This document shows positions 41,426 through 50,797 of a stretch of DNA of 64,000 nt, one piece after another (the first letter of the stretch is position 1; every line of letters starts with the position of its first letter). The stretch lies in contig SXOO01000267.1 of NCBI GenBank assembly GCA_005776725.1, positions 1 to 64,000 of the forward strand. Reading direction: 5' to 3'. The stretch is from Pseudomonadota bacterium (GTDB lineage Bacteria > Myxococcota_A > UBA9042 > GCA-2863065). The translations under genes and the position numbers were made by a program. The notes below the pieces were generated by a model that was given only the letters and a program-made list of their open reading frames with translations, ran no database searches and was not told where the DNA came from.

Positions 41426-44400
41426 TCAGACGAGCCGCCGCCGCAGCCACAGCACACAGCCGAAGAGCAGCACCAGGCCCAACATCCCGGGCGCGCCCGC
41501 CCCGCCGCTGGCGTTGGCACAACCGACGGACTGCGCGTCTGGCCCGGCGCTGGCGCTGGAGCGCGGGTCCCGGCCCTGAGCCACCTCGGCGGCGTCGTCC
41601 ATGCCATCGCCGTCGGTGTCCGGGGCGGCCGGATCGGTGCCCCAAGTCACGATCTCCACCTCGTCGTCGAGGCCGTCGTCATCCGAGTCGATGAGGAGCG
41701 GATCGCTGCCCCACTCGTGCACCTCGTCGCCGTCATCGAGCCCGTCGCCATCGGTGTCCGCCGCGTCCGGATCGGTCCCAGCTGCAGCTTCGTCCTGGTC
41801 GCTCAGGCCGTCTTCGTCGCTGTCCTCAGCCACCGCCGCGCCGCCAGCGCCCTCGACGTCCACGCGCACGCTGCCATCACCGCCCGCTCCGGCGCCGGGG
41901 CTGCTCCCACCGGGTCCCGGTGAGCGACGCGTGACCGCCTTGACCGCGACCGCGACCACGGCGTCCGCGACCAGCGGCCCGCCCAGGCCCGCGTTCCCGA
42001 GGTCGTTCACGTTGACGTGGATGGTGTCATTGCCGTGGAAGTCCCGGTCCCCCGTGTACGTGAGCGTGGCCAGGGCCGCGTTCACTGCGGGGACGGAGCC
42101 AGTGAAGACCAGGTCGCCAGCAGACGCCGCCCGCGCTGCGAGCCGGACACCCTCGGCCTCGTCGACTCGGAGCGAGCCGCTCGACGCCGTGATCGTCACG
42201 GCTACGTCCCGTCCGCCGGCGTCCACGTCCCACACGCCCACGCCCTCGACCGGCGCCACCACACTCTCTTGAGCGTCCACGGTCGCTGGTGCGGCGACAC
42301 CCGGCGCATCGTTCACCGCTCTCACGGTGACGCTGAAGCTGGTCTCGACGTCGACGTCCCCGTCCCACACGGTCACCGTGACGATGGTCTGGCCGCTGGC
42401 GTTCGGAGCGGTCGTCACCACGAGCGTGCGCTCGCTTCCTTCGCCGTCGATGGTCAACCCACTCGCGGCGATGATGCCGGGGTTCGCGGCCCGGGCGGTT
42501 ACCTGGAGCTCCGCGGCGTCCGTATCCGGGTCGGACAGGATCAGCGCCAAGCGGGCCGGCTCGGCGTCTTCGTACAGCGCCTGCGCTGAGATCGGGGCGA
42601 TGGTGGGGAGGTCGACCACCGGCAAGACCTCGACCTTGAACTTCGTGGACGACGTGGTCCATCCGTCCGTGACGCTGAGCGTCACCGTCGCCCTTCCGTA
42701 AGCGCCTGGTGCGCCGGCCACCGTGACCGTCCGGTTGCCCCCCTTGCCCTTCACTGTGATCCCGGCTTGCGGGATGAGGTCGGGATCGGACGAGGTGGTG
42801 AACACCACCAGGTCGCCTGCGCTCGTCTCGGCGTCCCAGACGGTGAAGGGGACGTCGGCTGACGTGCGATCCTCGTCCACCAGCAGGTCGGGGACCGAGG
42901 TGATCACGGGCTCGTCGTTCGTCGCGTACACCACCACCGGCACGATGACCGGCGTCGAGATCGAGACCCCATCGCTGACCGCGACCGTGAACGAGTCAAC
43001 CGTGGTCTCGGACCCATCGTGCATGTATCGGAAGCTGCCACTGGGTGAGACCTCGAGCGAGCCGTGGGAGGGCGCCTCGAGCACCACCACAACGAGCGGA
43101 TCACCGTCGCCGTCCGCTGCCGTGGAGAGCAGCGACTTCCCGCCGTCTGTCGTAGCGGTCACGGACTCACCCTCGTGGGCCGCGAGCGAGATCGCGCCCA
43201 GGGTCGGGGGGTCGTTGGCCGGGATCACCCCGATGGTCACGGTGATCGGCGTCGATGCCGCGTCGCCGTCAGACACCGTGTAGGTAAACGAATCCCCCGA
43301 GGACTCGGACCCGTCATGGGTATAGCGGAACCTGCCGTCGGCCTCGACCGTCACTTCGCCGTGCGACGGAGGCGTCAACAGAGCCGCAGTCACGGCATCA
43401 CCCTCCGCGTCGCTCACACCGTTCACCAGCGTCTCGAGGCCCTCGTCACCGCTGGCCACGGTCCCGCCTTCGGCCACGAAGCACGTGTAGGGCTCGCGCG
43501 TGGGCGGGTCGTTCTTCGGATGCACCGAGATAGACACCGAAACCGCCGCCGAGGTCGCCTGGCCGTCGGTCACGGCGAAGCTGAACTCGTCGTCCGTGGT
43601 CTCCGAGCCGTCATGCGCGTAGACGAACGTCCCGTCGACCGCGAGCGCCAGCGCGCCGTGCTTCGGAGCCTCCACCAACACCACGACCAGCGCGTCGCCA
43701 TCCGCGTCCGCGGCGCCCGCAATGAGCGTGCTGAGCCCACCCGACGTCGTGGTCACAGACTCGCCTTCGCGAACCTCGAGCCCAATGGGCCCAGAGAGCA
43801 CCGGCGTGTCATTCGCGGGGACGATCGTGATCGCAACGGTCACCGGAGCCGAGTCCACGGTCGCGTCGTTCGCTTTGAACATGAACGAGTCGGCCGTGGT
43901 CTCAGAGCCGTCGTGCGTATAGACGAAGGTGCCGTCGCGCGCGAGGGCGAGCGTGCCGTACTTCGGTGCCTCCACCAACACGGCGATCAGCTCGTCGCCC
44001 TCCGGATCCGTAGCACCCGCCAGCAGCGACACGGCGCCCTCCGCCGTGGTGGACACCGAAGCGCCGTCTTCCACACGCACCACAGCGGCGGCCAGGACCG
44101 GCGTGTCATTCACCGGGGCCACGGTGATCATGACCTCCAAGGTCTCGGATTGGGCGATGCCATCCGTGACGTAGAACGAGAACGAATCGACGCTGCCCTC
44201 TGCCCCATGGTGGCTGTAGCTGAAGGTGCCGTCCGGATTGAGGGTCAAGGCGCCTGCTCGAGGCGGGATGACCAGGAACGCTTGCAGCGCGTCGCCGTCC
44301 CCGTCGTGAGCCGCAGAGAGCAAGGACGTCATCCCGGCGCTTGTCTCGCTCACCACGTGGCCCTCGCTCGCGGCGACGGTCACCGACGTCAGCGTGGGGA

Positions 44401-47038
44401 TGTCGTTCACCGGCGTCACGGCGATGTGCACCACCACCGGCTGCGACGCGGCCCCGCCGTCCCAAATGAGGTAGGAGAACTGATCGCTCGTGTTCTCCGA
44501 CCCGTCGTGGACGTAGCGGAATGTGCCGTCGTGCGAGAGCTCCAGCACGCCGTGGCTCGGGCCCACGTCCCACATGGCCGTGAGCGCATCGCCGTCGATG
44601 TCTGCGTCGTCATGGAGGAGCGAGGTCTCCCCGCCCACCAGCGTGGTCACCACCCCTCCTTCGCTCACCTCGACCGCATCGGCAACAGCGACGGGCTCGT
44701 CGTTCACGGACGCCACAGCCACGTCCACGCTCACGGGATCCGACTGCCTCGTGCCGTTGTCGAGTCGGTAGCTGAACGAGTCCGACCCGTTGTAGTTCGC
44801 CGCCGGGACGTAGGAGATTCGGCCGTCCAGTTGGACCTCCGCAGCGCCGTGTGAGGGGGGTGAGACGATGACGGTGGCCACGCCGGCCCCGGCAGAGGCG
44901 TCGTTGGCCTGAACGTCGACCACGATCGTGCCGTCCTCGTCGACCAGGCCGGCGTCAGCGCTCGCGAAGAGGCCCGCCGTACACGTGTTCGAGCAACCGT
45001 CGCTGTCGACGCCGTTGCCGTCGTCGCACTCTTCACCCACGCCGACGGCGCCGTCGCCGCAGGCGTCGATGCAATCAGGCGAACCGTCGCCGTCGGTGTC
45101 GGTCTCGGCGTTGCCGCAACCGCACGCGCCCGCGGCCGTCTTGGTGGCGTCGATCGCGCAGGCGTCGGTGCAGTTCGGCGTGCCGTCGATGTCGCTGTCT
45201 ACCTCCAGGATTCCGCAGCCACAGGCCCCGGCCGTAGTCGTGTCCGGGTCGTCAGGGCACTCATCGTCCACGTCGTCGGCGACGTCGCTGTCGCGGTTGT
45301 CCTGGCAGGCGTCTCCCACACCGTCGTTGTCACTGTCGGCCTGGTCGGCGTTGGCGGCATAGCGGCAGTTGTCGGCGCACGTCACGCCGTCGTCGTCCGG
45401 GTCACCATCGGGGGTGCCGCAGCCGCAGGCTCCGGCGAGCGCCTTCAAGACGTCGGCGTCGCACTGGTCGCAGAGGTTGCCGATGCCATCGAGATCGTCG
45501 TCGAACTGGTCCTGGTTCGGATCGTCGGGGCAGTTGTCTTCGCCGTCCAGCGTGTCGTCACCGTCCAGGTCGATGGAGCCGTAGGGGAAGCCCGAGAAGT
45601 AGCCGCCGCTCCCGATCGCGCTGTTGACGTTGACGAGGGACACCGCGACCGCGGAGTTCGACTCGACCGCGATGGTCCCGGTTCGATTGGTGAGGGTGTA
45701 GGTGACCCAGCCGGGAGCGCCGGTCACCGCCTTGGCGGTCGCGCCGGGGGCCGCGCCGTTGACGGTTACCCACGCGCTCGCGCGCGCCACAACACCGATC
45801 GTCGCCGTGCCGATGAGCTCGACCTTTGGGATGTTGTTCACGAAGTTCGCTGCGTCCACGCCGATGGGAGGCACGAAGCTCACCCCCGGGGTCGCCATGC
45901 TGTCCGAGCCGCCGACCTCCTGGAAGGCCAGCACGGCCTTCGAGGACTTGAGGTACAGGTTGCCGTTGGAGTACTGGTTGTGGACGTAATAGAAGTCGCC
46001 GGCCGCCATCGGCGACGCGTTCAGCGGCGTGGCCGATCCTTTCACGTAGATGTTGGTGGCGTCCTGGGTGGCGACGATGGTCACCGTCTCCATGAGGTTG
46101 CTCGCGGGCGCGTTGCCCTTGATGAAGACGTACTCGGAGCCCGCCAGCTCTACGGGGACGATCTGGTCGATCCCGATGTCCTGCGAGCTCGTCGAGGGCC
46201 CACCCAACCAGAAGCCACACGCCACGGTGATGAGCTTGTCGGACCGCACCCGCGTTCCATTCAGCCGGTCGACGTCGACGGTACCCGCATAGGTGCTGTC
46301 TTGGATGCCCACGACGTAGCTCTCGTACTTGTTGAGAGTGACTGTGAACGCGTCGGTGGTGCCATCATTGTTCGCGTCCGGCTGGCCATGGACCTTCATA
46401 CCCGGCTTGAACTCGTCCACGGTGACCGTGGTGCCGTCCTCGGTGGCCATGAATGAGAAAAAGCTGCCGCGCGAAGACGACGTGGTCTTGGTGTTGCGCC
46501 CGAAGCCGACGCGAAAGTCCTTCCCGAGCGCCTTCCGTCCCGGCGAGGTCAGGGAGTCGCCCTGCAACTCCGAGAGATGGCGGATGTTCATGTAGACCGG
46601 ACGTTCGGCTTCGAGGATGAGGCCGTCGCGGTTCGCGACATTTAGCTTTGAAGGCCCAATCCGCAGGTTGGCCGTGTGTGTCCCCGCCCACCCGCCCGTG
46701 CTGACGGCCGAGAACGACGGCGACGTGTACGCACCGATCTGGAGGGTGACCGGGGCCGCGTTCGAGACCGTGCCGGTGTGGGTGTTACCGTTACCGTCCT
46801 TCAAGGTGAAAGCGACGTCCGACACCTCGGGTGTCGAGATGACCACGTAGTGCTTGTCCGTATGCAACGAGCCTGCTTCGGGTGCCCAGAGCGCCGGGAC
46901 CCAGTGGAGCGTGTCGATCTGAGCGCTCGCCGAGCCCGGACTGAGGAGCAGGCCCACCGCCGCGACGGCGGCCAGCCCGACAAGCCGGCCCCAGTCTGAG
47001 CTCGAGAAGTCACCGGTGCTCGTTCGAACTCGCTTCAT
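41426..47038 (-). CDS. Giant multidomain surface protein with IgGFc-like domain, seven Ig/cadherin-like repeats and MYXO-CTERM-like end
   Basis: 1870 residues. Signal peptide about 1-40 (cleavage ASAQ), IgGFc-binding-like domain about 45-490, Asp-rich thrombospondin-3-type linker with repeated AGACGCG units and Cys about 490-690, seven tandem VCBS/cadherin-like modules about 695-1366, further cadherin-like modules to about 1650, Gly/Pro linker, second thrombospondin-3 stretch (DTDGDGLDDGDEVHEWGSD, about 1740-1818) and a C-terminal GC-ANASGGAGAPGML, hydrophobic span and RRRLV (1838-1870) resembling MYXO-CTERM sorting. It probably decorates the outer surface as a Ca-dependent adhesin. The modules share a SHG-L---DGTF-Y-HDGSE core, so they arose by internal duplication. 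No start is possible before 47038. Confidence 0.82.
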   Translation of the reverse strand: MKRVRTSTGDFSSSDWGRLVGLAAVAAVGLLLSPGSASAQIDTLHWVPALWAPEAGSLHTDKHYVVISTPEVSDVAFTLKDGNGNTHTGTVSNAAPVTLQIGAYTSPSFSAVSTGGWAGTHTANLRIGPSKLNVANRDGLILEAERPVYMNIRHLSELQGDSLTSPGRKALGKDFRVGFGRNTKTTSSSRGSFFSFMATEDGTTVTVDEFKPGMKVHGQPDANNDGTTDAFTVTLNKYESYVVGIQDSTYAGTVDVDRLNGTRVRSDKLITVACGFWLGGPSTSSQDIGIDQIVPVELAGSEYVFIKGNAPASNLMETVTIVATQDATNIYVKGSATPLNASPMAAGDFYYVHNQYSNGNLYLKSSKAVLAFQEVGGSDSMATPGVSFVPPIGVDAANFVNNIPKVELIGTATIGVVARASAWVTVNGAAPGATAKAVTGAPGWVTYTLTNRTGTIAVESNSAVAVSLVNVNSAIGSGGYFSGFPYGSIDLDGDDTLDGEDNCPDDPNQDQFDDDLDGIGNLCDQCDADVLKALAGACGCGTPDGDPDDDGVTCADNCRYAANADQADSDNDGVGDACQDNRDSDVADDVDDECPDDPDTTTAGACGCGILEVDSDIDGTPNCTDACAIDATKTAAGACGCGNAETDTDGDGSPDCIDACGDGAVGVGEECDDGNGVDSDGCSNTCTAGLFASADAGLVDEDGTIVVDVQANDASAGAGVATVIVSPPSHGAAEVQLDGRISYVPAANYNGSDSFSYRLDNGTRQSDPVSVDVAVASVNDEPVAVADAVEVSEGGVVTTLVGGETSLLHDDADIDGDALTAMWDVGPSHGVLELSHDGTFRYVHDGSENTSDQFSYLIWDGGAASQPVVVHIAVTPVNDIPTLTSVTVAASEGHVVSETSAGMTSLLSAAHDGDGDALQAFLVIPPRAGALTLNPDGTFSYSHHGAEGSVDSFSFYVTDGIAQSETLEVMITVAPVNDTPVLAAAVVRVEDGASVSTTAEGAVSLLAGATDPEGDELIAVLVEAPKYGTLALARDGTFVYTHDGSETTADSFMFKANDATVDSAPVTVAITIVPANDTPVLSGPIGLEVREGESVTTTSGGLSTLIAGAADADGDALVVVLVEAPKHGALALAVDGTFVYAHDGSETTDDEFSFAVTDGQATSAAVSVSISVHPKNDPPTREPYTCFVAEGGTVASGDEGLETLVNGVSDAEGDAVTAALLTPPSHGEVTVEADGRFRYTHDGSESSGDSFTYTVSDGDAASTPITVTIGVIPANDPPTLGAISLAAHEGESVTATTDGGKSLLSTAADGDGDPLVVVVLEAPSHGSLEVSPSGSFRYMHDGSETTVDSFTVAVSDGVSISTPVIVPVVVYATNDEPVITSVPDLLVDEDRTSADVPFTVWDAETSAGDLVVFTTSSDPDLIPQAGITVKGKGGNRTVTVAGAPGAYGRATVTLSVTDGWTTSSTKFKVEVLPVVDLPTIAPISAQALYEDAEPARLALILSDPDTDAAELQVTARAANPGIIAASGLTIDGEGSERTLVVTTAPNASGQTIVTVTVWDGDVDVETSFSVTVRAVNDAPGVAAPATVDAQESVVAPVEGVGVWDVDAGGRDVAVTITASSGSLRVDEAEGVRLAARAASAGDLVFTGSVPAVNAALATLTYTGDRDFHGNDTIHVNVNDLGNAGLGGPLVADAVVAVAVKAVTRRSPGPGGSSPGAGAGGDGSVRVDVEGAGGAAVAEDSDEDGLSDQDEAAAGTDPDAADTDGDGLDDGDEVHEWGSDPLLIDSDDDGLDDEVEIVTWGTDPAAPDTDGDGMDDAAEVAQGRDPRSSASAGPDAQSVGCANASGGAGAPGMLGLVLLFGCVLWLRRRLV

Positions 47039-47121
47039 TCTCGTCTCCCATCGTCAGCGGCTGACGCCTCGCCTCCCAAGGCCCAGAAGGAGCCCGATGC
47101 ATGCGTCCGGAGAATGGGAAT

Positions 47122-47137
47122 CGAAGCGTTGGCTTCG
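47122..47137. promoter_or_regulatory. Dyad in giant-protein/AlkC divergent promoter region
   Basis: CGAAGC-GTTG-GCTTCG is a perfect 6-bp inverted repeat with a 4-base spacer, in the 241-bp gap between the divergent starts at 47038 and 47280. It may be an operator; no other element in the gap (47039-47279) is clear. Confidence 0.3.
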
Positions 47138-47279
47138 CTCTCAACTTGATTCGTCTCGGAGGCGCCCCTCTCGGGCGACCTCGCCGCCCGCCGCTCCGTC
47201 GCGGCGCGGCCCCACGAGCTGTGGATGACCGCCTCGGCCAGTGCCCCGGACCGCCAGAGTCGGCTAAGGTCACGCCCGC

Positions 47280-48407
47280 ATGGACGAGAACCCCAACGCC
47301 TTCAAGCACCTGCTCGGAGCCACCGCCGTCGCGAGGATAGAAGCCGCGGTCACGGCGGCGGCTCCCGACTTCGACGCCGCCGCCTTCCACCGGAGTCTAG
47401 AGGACCTCGGCACCCTGGAGCTGAAGCAGCGGGTCAGCCGGCTCGCCGACGCCCTCGTAGCCGGCCTTCGTCGGCCCTATCCGGAGCTGGCCGCGGCGAT
47501 CGTGCGAGCCCTCCCGCCGCCGGTGGACCCTGACGTACCGAACCAGTTCGGCTTCTGGATCTGGCCGCTGGTCCACGTGGTGGGGCGCGAGGGGCTAGAG
47601 CACCCTGAGCTCGCGCTCGACGCCCTCCGAGAGCTGACGCAGCGCTTCAGCGCCGAGTTCGATGTCCGCCCGTACCTGGTGCGTTACCCGGAGCTGACCC
47701 TGGCGCGACTCCGCTCCTGGGTCACGCACCCAGACAAGAACGTGCGGCGCCTCGTCTCCGAAGGGACCCGGCCGCGACTCCCGTGGGGAGAGCGTCTCCC
47801 GGCCTTCGTGCGGGACCCCTCCCCCACCCTGCCCCTCCTCGAGGCGCTCCGGAACGACCCGTCGGAGTTCGTGCGCCGCTCCGTCGCGAACCACCTCGGC
47901 GACATCGCGAAGGATCACCCCGACCTCGTGGTGGCCACGCTCGCGCGTTGGCTCGACACCGAGACGCCGCCGTCCCGAGAGCTGCTCGCGCTGGCACGCC
48001 ACGCGGCGAGGCACCTCATCAAGGTCGGCCACCCGGGCGCGCTCGCGCTCTTCGGCCACGCGGCGCCCAGCCACGTCCGCGCGGCGCTTCGCTTGGAGCA
48101 GTCCAGCGTGGTGATCGGCCACGCGGTCTGCTTCGAGGCGACCGTGACGAACGAGGGTCAGGCATCGGTGACGGCGGCCGTGGACTACGCCATCCGCTTC
48201 GCGAACGCCGCGGGTGCGCTCACGCGGCGCAAGGTGTTCAAGCTGGCGGAGCGGCGCCTCGAGCCCGGGGCCGCTGCGTCAATCACGAAGCGCCACCCAA
48301 TGCGGCCCGTGAGCATCCGGGCCCTGTTCCCGGGGGCGCACGTCTTGGAGCTGCAGGTGAACGGCGTGGTCCTCGCCGAGGTCCCATTTACCCTCGCAGC
48401 GCCCTAG
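47280..48407 (+). CDS. AlkC-type DNA alkylation repair glycosylase
   Basis: 375 residues. HEAT-like helical repeat enzyme that removes cationic alkylated bases (3-methyl-adenine/cytosine) without base flipping. The order fits AlkC: N-terminal helical part, WIWPLVHVVGREG, RELTQRFSAEFDVRPYL, LRSWVTHPDKNVRRLVSEGTRPRLPWG, DPSEFVRRSVANHLGDIAKDHPD, then a C-terminal Ig-like domain (FEATVTNEGQASVTAAVDYAIRF to VPFTLAAP). I recall that one AlkC class carries such an Ig-like domain that contacts DNA. The ATG at 47280 fits the usual N terminus. It is divergent from the giant protein gene and not in an ada/alk operon. Confidence 0.88.
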   Translation: MDENPNAFKHLLGATAVARIEAAVTAAAPDFDAAAFHRSLEDLGTLELKQRVSRLADALVAGLRRPYPELAAAIVRALPPPVDPDVPNQFGFWIWPLVHVVGREGLEHPELALDALRELTQRFSAEFDVRPYLVRYPELTLARLRSWVTHPDKNVRRLVSEGTRPRLPWGERLPAFVRDPSPTLPLLEALRNDPSEFVRRSVANHLGDIAKDHPDLVVATLARWLDTETPPSRELLALARHAARHLIKVGHPGALALFGHAAPSHVRAALRLEQSSVVIGHAVCFEATVTNEGQASVTAAVDYAIRFANAAGALTRRKVFKLAERRLEPGAAASITKRHPMRPVSIRALFPGAHVLELQVNGVVLAEVPFTLAAP

Positions 48408-48442
48408 GACTCGGCGAGACAAGTGGGCGGCTCTCCGGCCCG

Positions 48443-48910
48443 TCACGCCGGGCTGAGCCAGAACCGCCCTTCGCGCTCCTCCACGGTGAACTCGCCCCCG
48501 CCGGTCCGCGCGAGGAAGCGGCGCAGCCCCTCGAGCGAGACGCCGGCAGGCGCGCCCCTCGCGAGGATCTCAGCCCGGATCGCCGGCAGCACCTTTGCCT
48601 CCAGCCGTGGGTGAAGGCGGGTCTTGCCCCGATACGCGAGCGGCCCCTTCGCGCGGGCCGCCGCCACGTAGCCGCACGTCTGGCTGAGCAGGCCCTGCTC
48701 GAGGGCCTCTTCGGCCGTAGCGCACCATGGCGCCTGCCGGAAGCGATCCTCATAGACACTGCAGGCGAAGCGGCCGTCGTCGGTGCGAACGAGGAAGGTG
48801 CAGTGCAGGTCGTCCACGATCACGGACAGGCCGTTGACCGGCACGCCGTAGTGGCAGCTGGTGCCGCACCGGCTACACAGCGCCTCATGTTCTGGCGTCT
48901 CCGGCGTCAC
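48443..48910 (-). CDS. YkgJ-type Cys-cluster protein
   Basis: 155 residues from a GTG at 48910. Cys pattern: EALCSRCGTSCHYG (CxxCGxxC), DDLHCTFL, RFACSVYEDRF and PWCATAEEA, which matches the YkgJ/UPF0153-type domain thought to bind Zn or an Fe-S cluster. The C-terminal half (KVLPAIRAEILARG, LRRFLARTGGG) is helical. Translation begins 38 bp from the divergent barrel start. A longer reading from 49108 would add an unlikely Gly-rich stretch antisense to the barrel signal peptide, so it is not used. Function unknown. Confidence 0.75.
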   Translation of the reverse strand: MTPETPEHEALCSRCGTSCHYGVPVNGLSVIVDDLHCTFLVRTDDGRFACSVYEDRFRQAPWCATAEEALEQGLLSQTCGYVAAARAKGPLAYRGKTRLHPRLEAKVLPAIRAEILARGAPAGVSLEGLRRFLARTGGGEFTVEEREGRFWLSPA

Positions 48911-48947
48911 TCGACCACCTCGCCCATGCCCGTGATAGGGTAATCCG

Positions 48948-50612
48948 ATGCACCGTCTCGGCATAGCCATCTGCGTCACCCTGTTGGTTTGCTTCGCCGC
49001 GTCAGCCGAAGCGAACATGCCACCACCGCCCGCGGAGCCGGCGCCGGAGCCCCTCCTGCCCCCGCCCGGACGGACGCTGCCCGACCGCGTGGGGCAGTGC
49101 TCGGGCACCGTGTGCCTGCCAGGTCGGTGGCTGTTTCAGTACACGTTCACCGAGCGCTACAACACGGACGCCGAGGGGCACGAGAGCCCGATAGAGCACG
49201 CGGGGCGCCAGGTGATCCGCATGCACCCCATGTGGAACATCATCGGGGCCGACGACTCCTCGGGCCCGCTGACCCTGCACGGCGAGCTCGACGTGATGAC
49301 CGGGCGGACCTTCGGAGACCTCAACACCGTGGCAACGTCGGAGTTGTACGATCCCGAGGATCGTCGCAACGCCTGGGCGGACCCCAGCCCCCACGATTAC
49401 CGACAGCTCTACCTCTCGTGGCGCTCGCCGGCGGGGGTCCTCCGGGTGGGGCAGCAGACGTCGAAGTGGGGCCTCGGCGTCATCGCCAACGACGGAGAGG
49501 ACCAGGCCCACGACGTCTTCGACGCCCCCCGCGCCGGCGATCTCACGGAGCGTGTGTTGTTCGCCACCGCGCCGTTTGGGGCGATGAGCGGCGACTGGGC
49601 CAAGAAGCTCTTGCTCGCCGGGGGCTTCGACGTGGTCTATCGCGACGAGAACGCCTCGCTGGTCGACGGTGACCTCGCGCTCGGCGGCGTGGTCTCGCTC
49701 GTCTATCGCGATCTTCCGCGCTCGACCGACCCGTGGGCAGCCATCGCGGCGGCGGGCCGGGACGAGGAGCGGTGGGGTTTCGAGGCCGGCGTGTACGTGG
49801 CGATCCGCGATCAGGAGGACCGCGACGGCGACACGCTCGCTGTCCGCGCCTACGACCTCTTCGCCCGCGGGCAGTGGGAGATCGACGAGGGGCTCCTGGC
49901 TACGGCCGGCGTCGAGCTGGTCTTCGTGGAGGGGAACACCTCCCGCGTGGCGCTTGAGCAGGCGCCCGACGGCGTCGACATCGCCGGTCTCGGGGCGGTG
50001 CTGCAGCTCGCGCTGCTGTCTCGCGACCTCGGGGTCGAGGCGCGCCTCGAAGCGGGCTACGCCAGCGGCGACAACGACCGCACCGACGGCGTGTCACGGT
50101 CCTTCTCGTTCGATCCCGACTACCACGTGGGCATGATCCTGTTCCAAGAGGTCATGGCGCGAATCAGCGCGCAGTCCATCGAGAATGCTCAGGATCCCGA
50201 GGTCCTGGAGCGGCCCGCCAAGGGCCTCGAGCTCGTCGCCTCGGACGGCTCGGTCCAGAACGCGTGGTACCTGAACCCGGTGCTCCGGTGGCGGCACGAG
50301 TGCGGCGTGGGCGTCGACCTCGGGATCCTGGTGGCCTGGTCCGACGCGGACTTCGCCGACCCCTGGCAATCAGCCCTGAACGGCGGCTTCAACACCAACT
50401 ACGTCGGCCGCTCGGCCGGATCCCACTTCCTGGGCACCGAGCTCGACCTGGGCCTGCGGTACGACCTGATCCTCGGCGAGCGCGTTTGGGCGTCTGTCTT
50501 CGCTCAGGGCGGCGCCTTCCTGCCGGGACACGCGTTCGACGCGCCGAACGCGGCTGGACCCACGCTGGGGACCGTGATGAAGCTGCGGACCGGCGTTGAA
50601 CTCGGCTGGTGA
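48948..50612 (+). CDS. Outer-membrane beta-barrel protein, related to 8293 barrel
   Basis: 554 residues. Sec signal MHRLGIAICVTLLVCFAASAEA, then a Pro/Glu-rich neck (MPPPPAEPAPEPLLPPP), a CSGTVCLP Cys pair and a strand-rich body ending in TVMKLRTGVELGW with C-terminal Trp, as for outer-membrane barrels. It shares TSKWGLGVIAND, DRTDGVSRSFSFDPDYHVGMILFQEVMARI and WYLNPVLRWRHECGVGVDL type blocks with the 8293 barrel (TIGR04551-like, from memory). It is divergent from YkgJ-like gene and precedes the gpV/VgrG-like gene by 185 bp. Substrate unknown. Confidence 0.78.
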   Translation: MHRLGIAICVTLLVCFAASAEANMPPPPAEPAPEPLLPPPGRTLPDRVGQCSGTVCLPGRWLFQYTFTERYNTDAEGHESPIEHAGRQVIRMHPMWNIIGADDSSGPLTLHGELDVMTGRTFGDLNTVATSELYDPEDRRNAWADPSPHDYRQLYLSWRSPAGVLRVGQQTSKWGLGVIANDGEDQAHDVFDAPRAGDLTERVLFATAPFGAMSGDWAKKLLLAGGFDVVYRDENASLVDGDLALGGVVSLVYRDLPRSTDPWAAIAAAGRDEERWGFEAGVYVAIRDQEDRDGDTLAVRAYDLFARGQWEIDEGLLATAGVELVFVEGNTSRVALEQAPDGVDIAGLGAVLQLALLSRDLGVEARLEAGYASGDNDRTDGVSRSFSFDPDYHVGMILFQEVMARISAQSIENAQDPEVLERPAKGLELVASDGSVQNAWYLNPVLRWRHECGVGVDLGILVAWSDADFADPWQSALNGGFNTNYVGRSAGSHFLGTELDLGLRYDLILGERVWASVFAQGGAFLPGHAFDAPNAAGPTLGTVMKLRTGVELGW

Positions 50613-50797
50613 GGCGGCACAGGTGTTGCTAGCATCCTGGCTGGCGGCGTCAGCTATGGCCCCGAGACCCAGCGATCTGGTAGCCCGGAAGCCAATCGAA
50701 CGTCGCCGGCTCAGCACCGGCCCGGGGCACCGTGTCCCCAGCACGCGCTGCGTAAGCGACAGCTGACCCCAGGTCACGACCCGCGAGGAGCTCGCCG

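Noticed and set aside
43064..44854. Plus-strand open frame opposite the cadherin-like repeats of the giant protein
   Set aside because: His/Arg-rich repeated antisense of the internal duplications; no start context or domain.
42900..44950. CRISPR-like repeated units in the giant gene
   Set aside because: The repeats are long, imperfect and in frame, and encode cadherin-like modules; spacing is about 290 bp, not CRISPR-like.
48911..49108. Longer start for the YkgJ-like gene
   Set aside because: The extra residues lie antisense to the start and signal peptide of the barrel gene and are Gly/Ser rich with no family support.
50613..50797. Riboswitch or tRNA in the gap before the spike gene
   Set aside because: I found no conserved T-loop, acceptor stem or known riboswitch core; only ordinary GC-rich small dyads.
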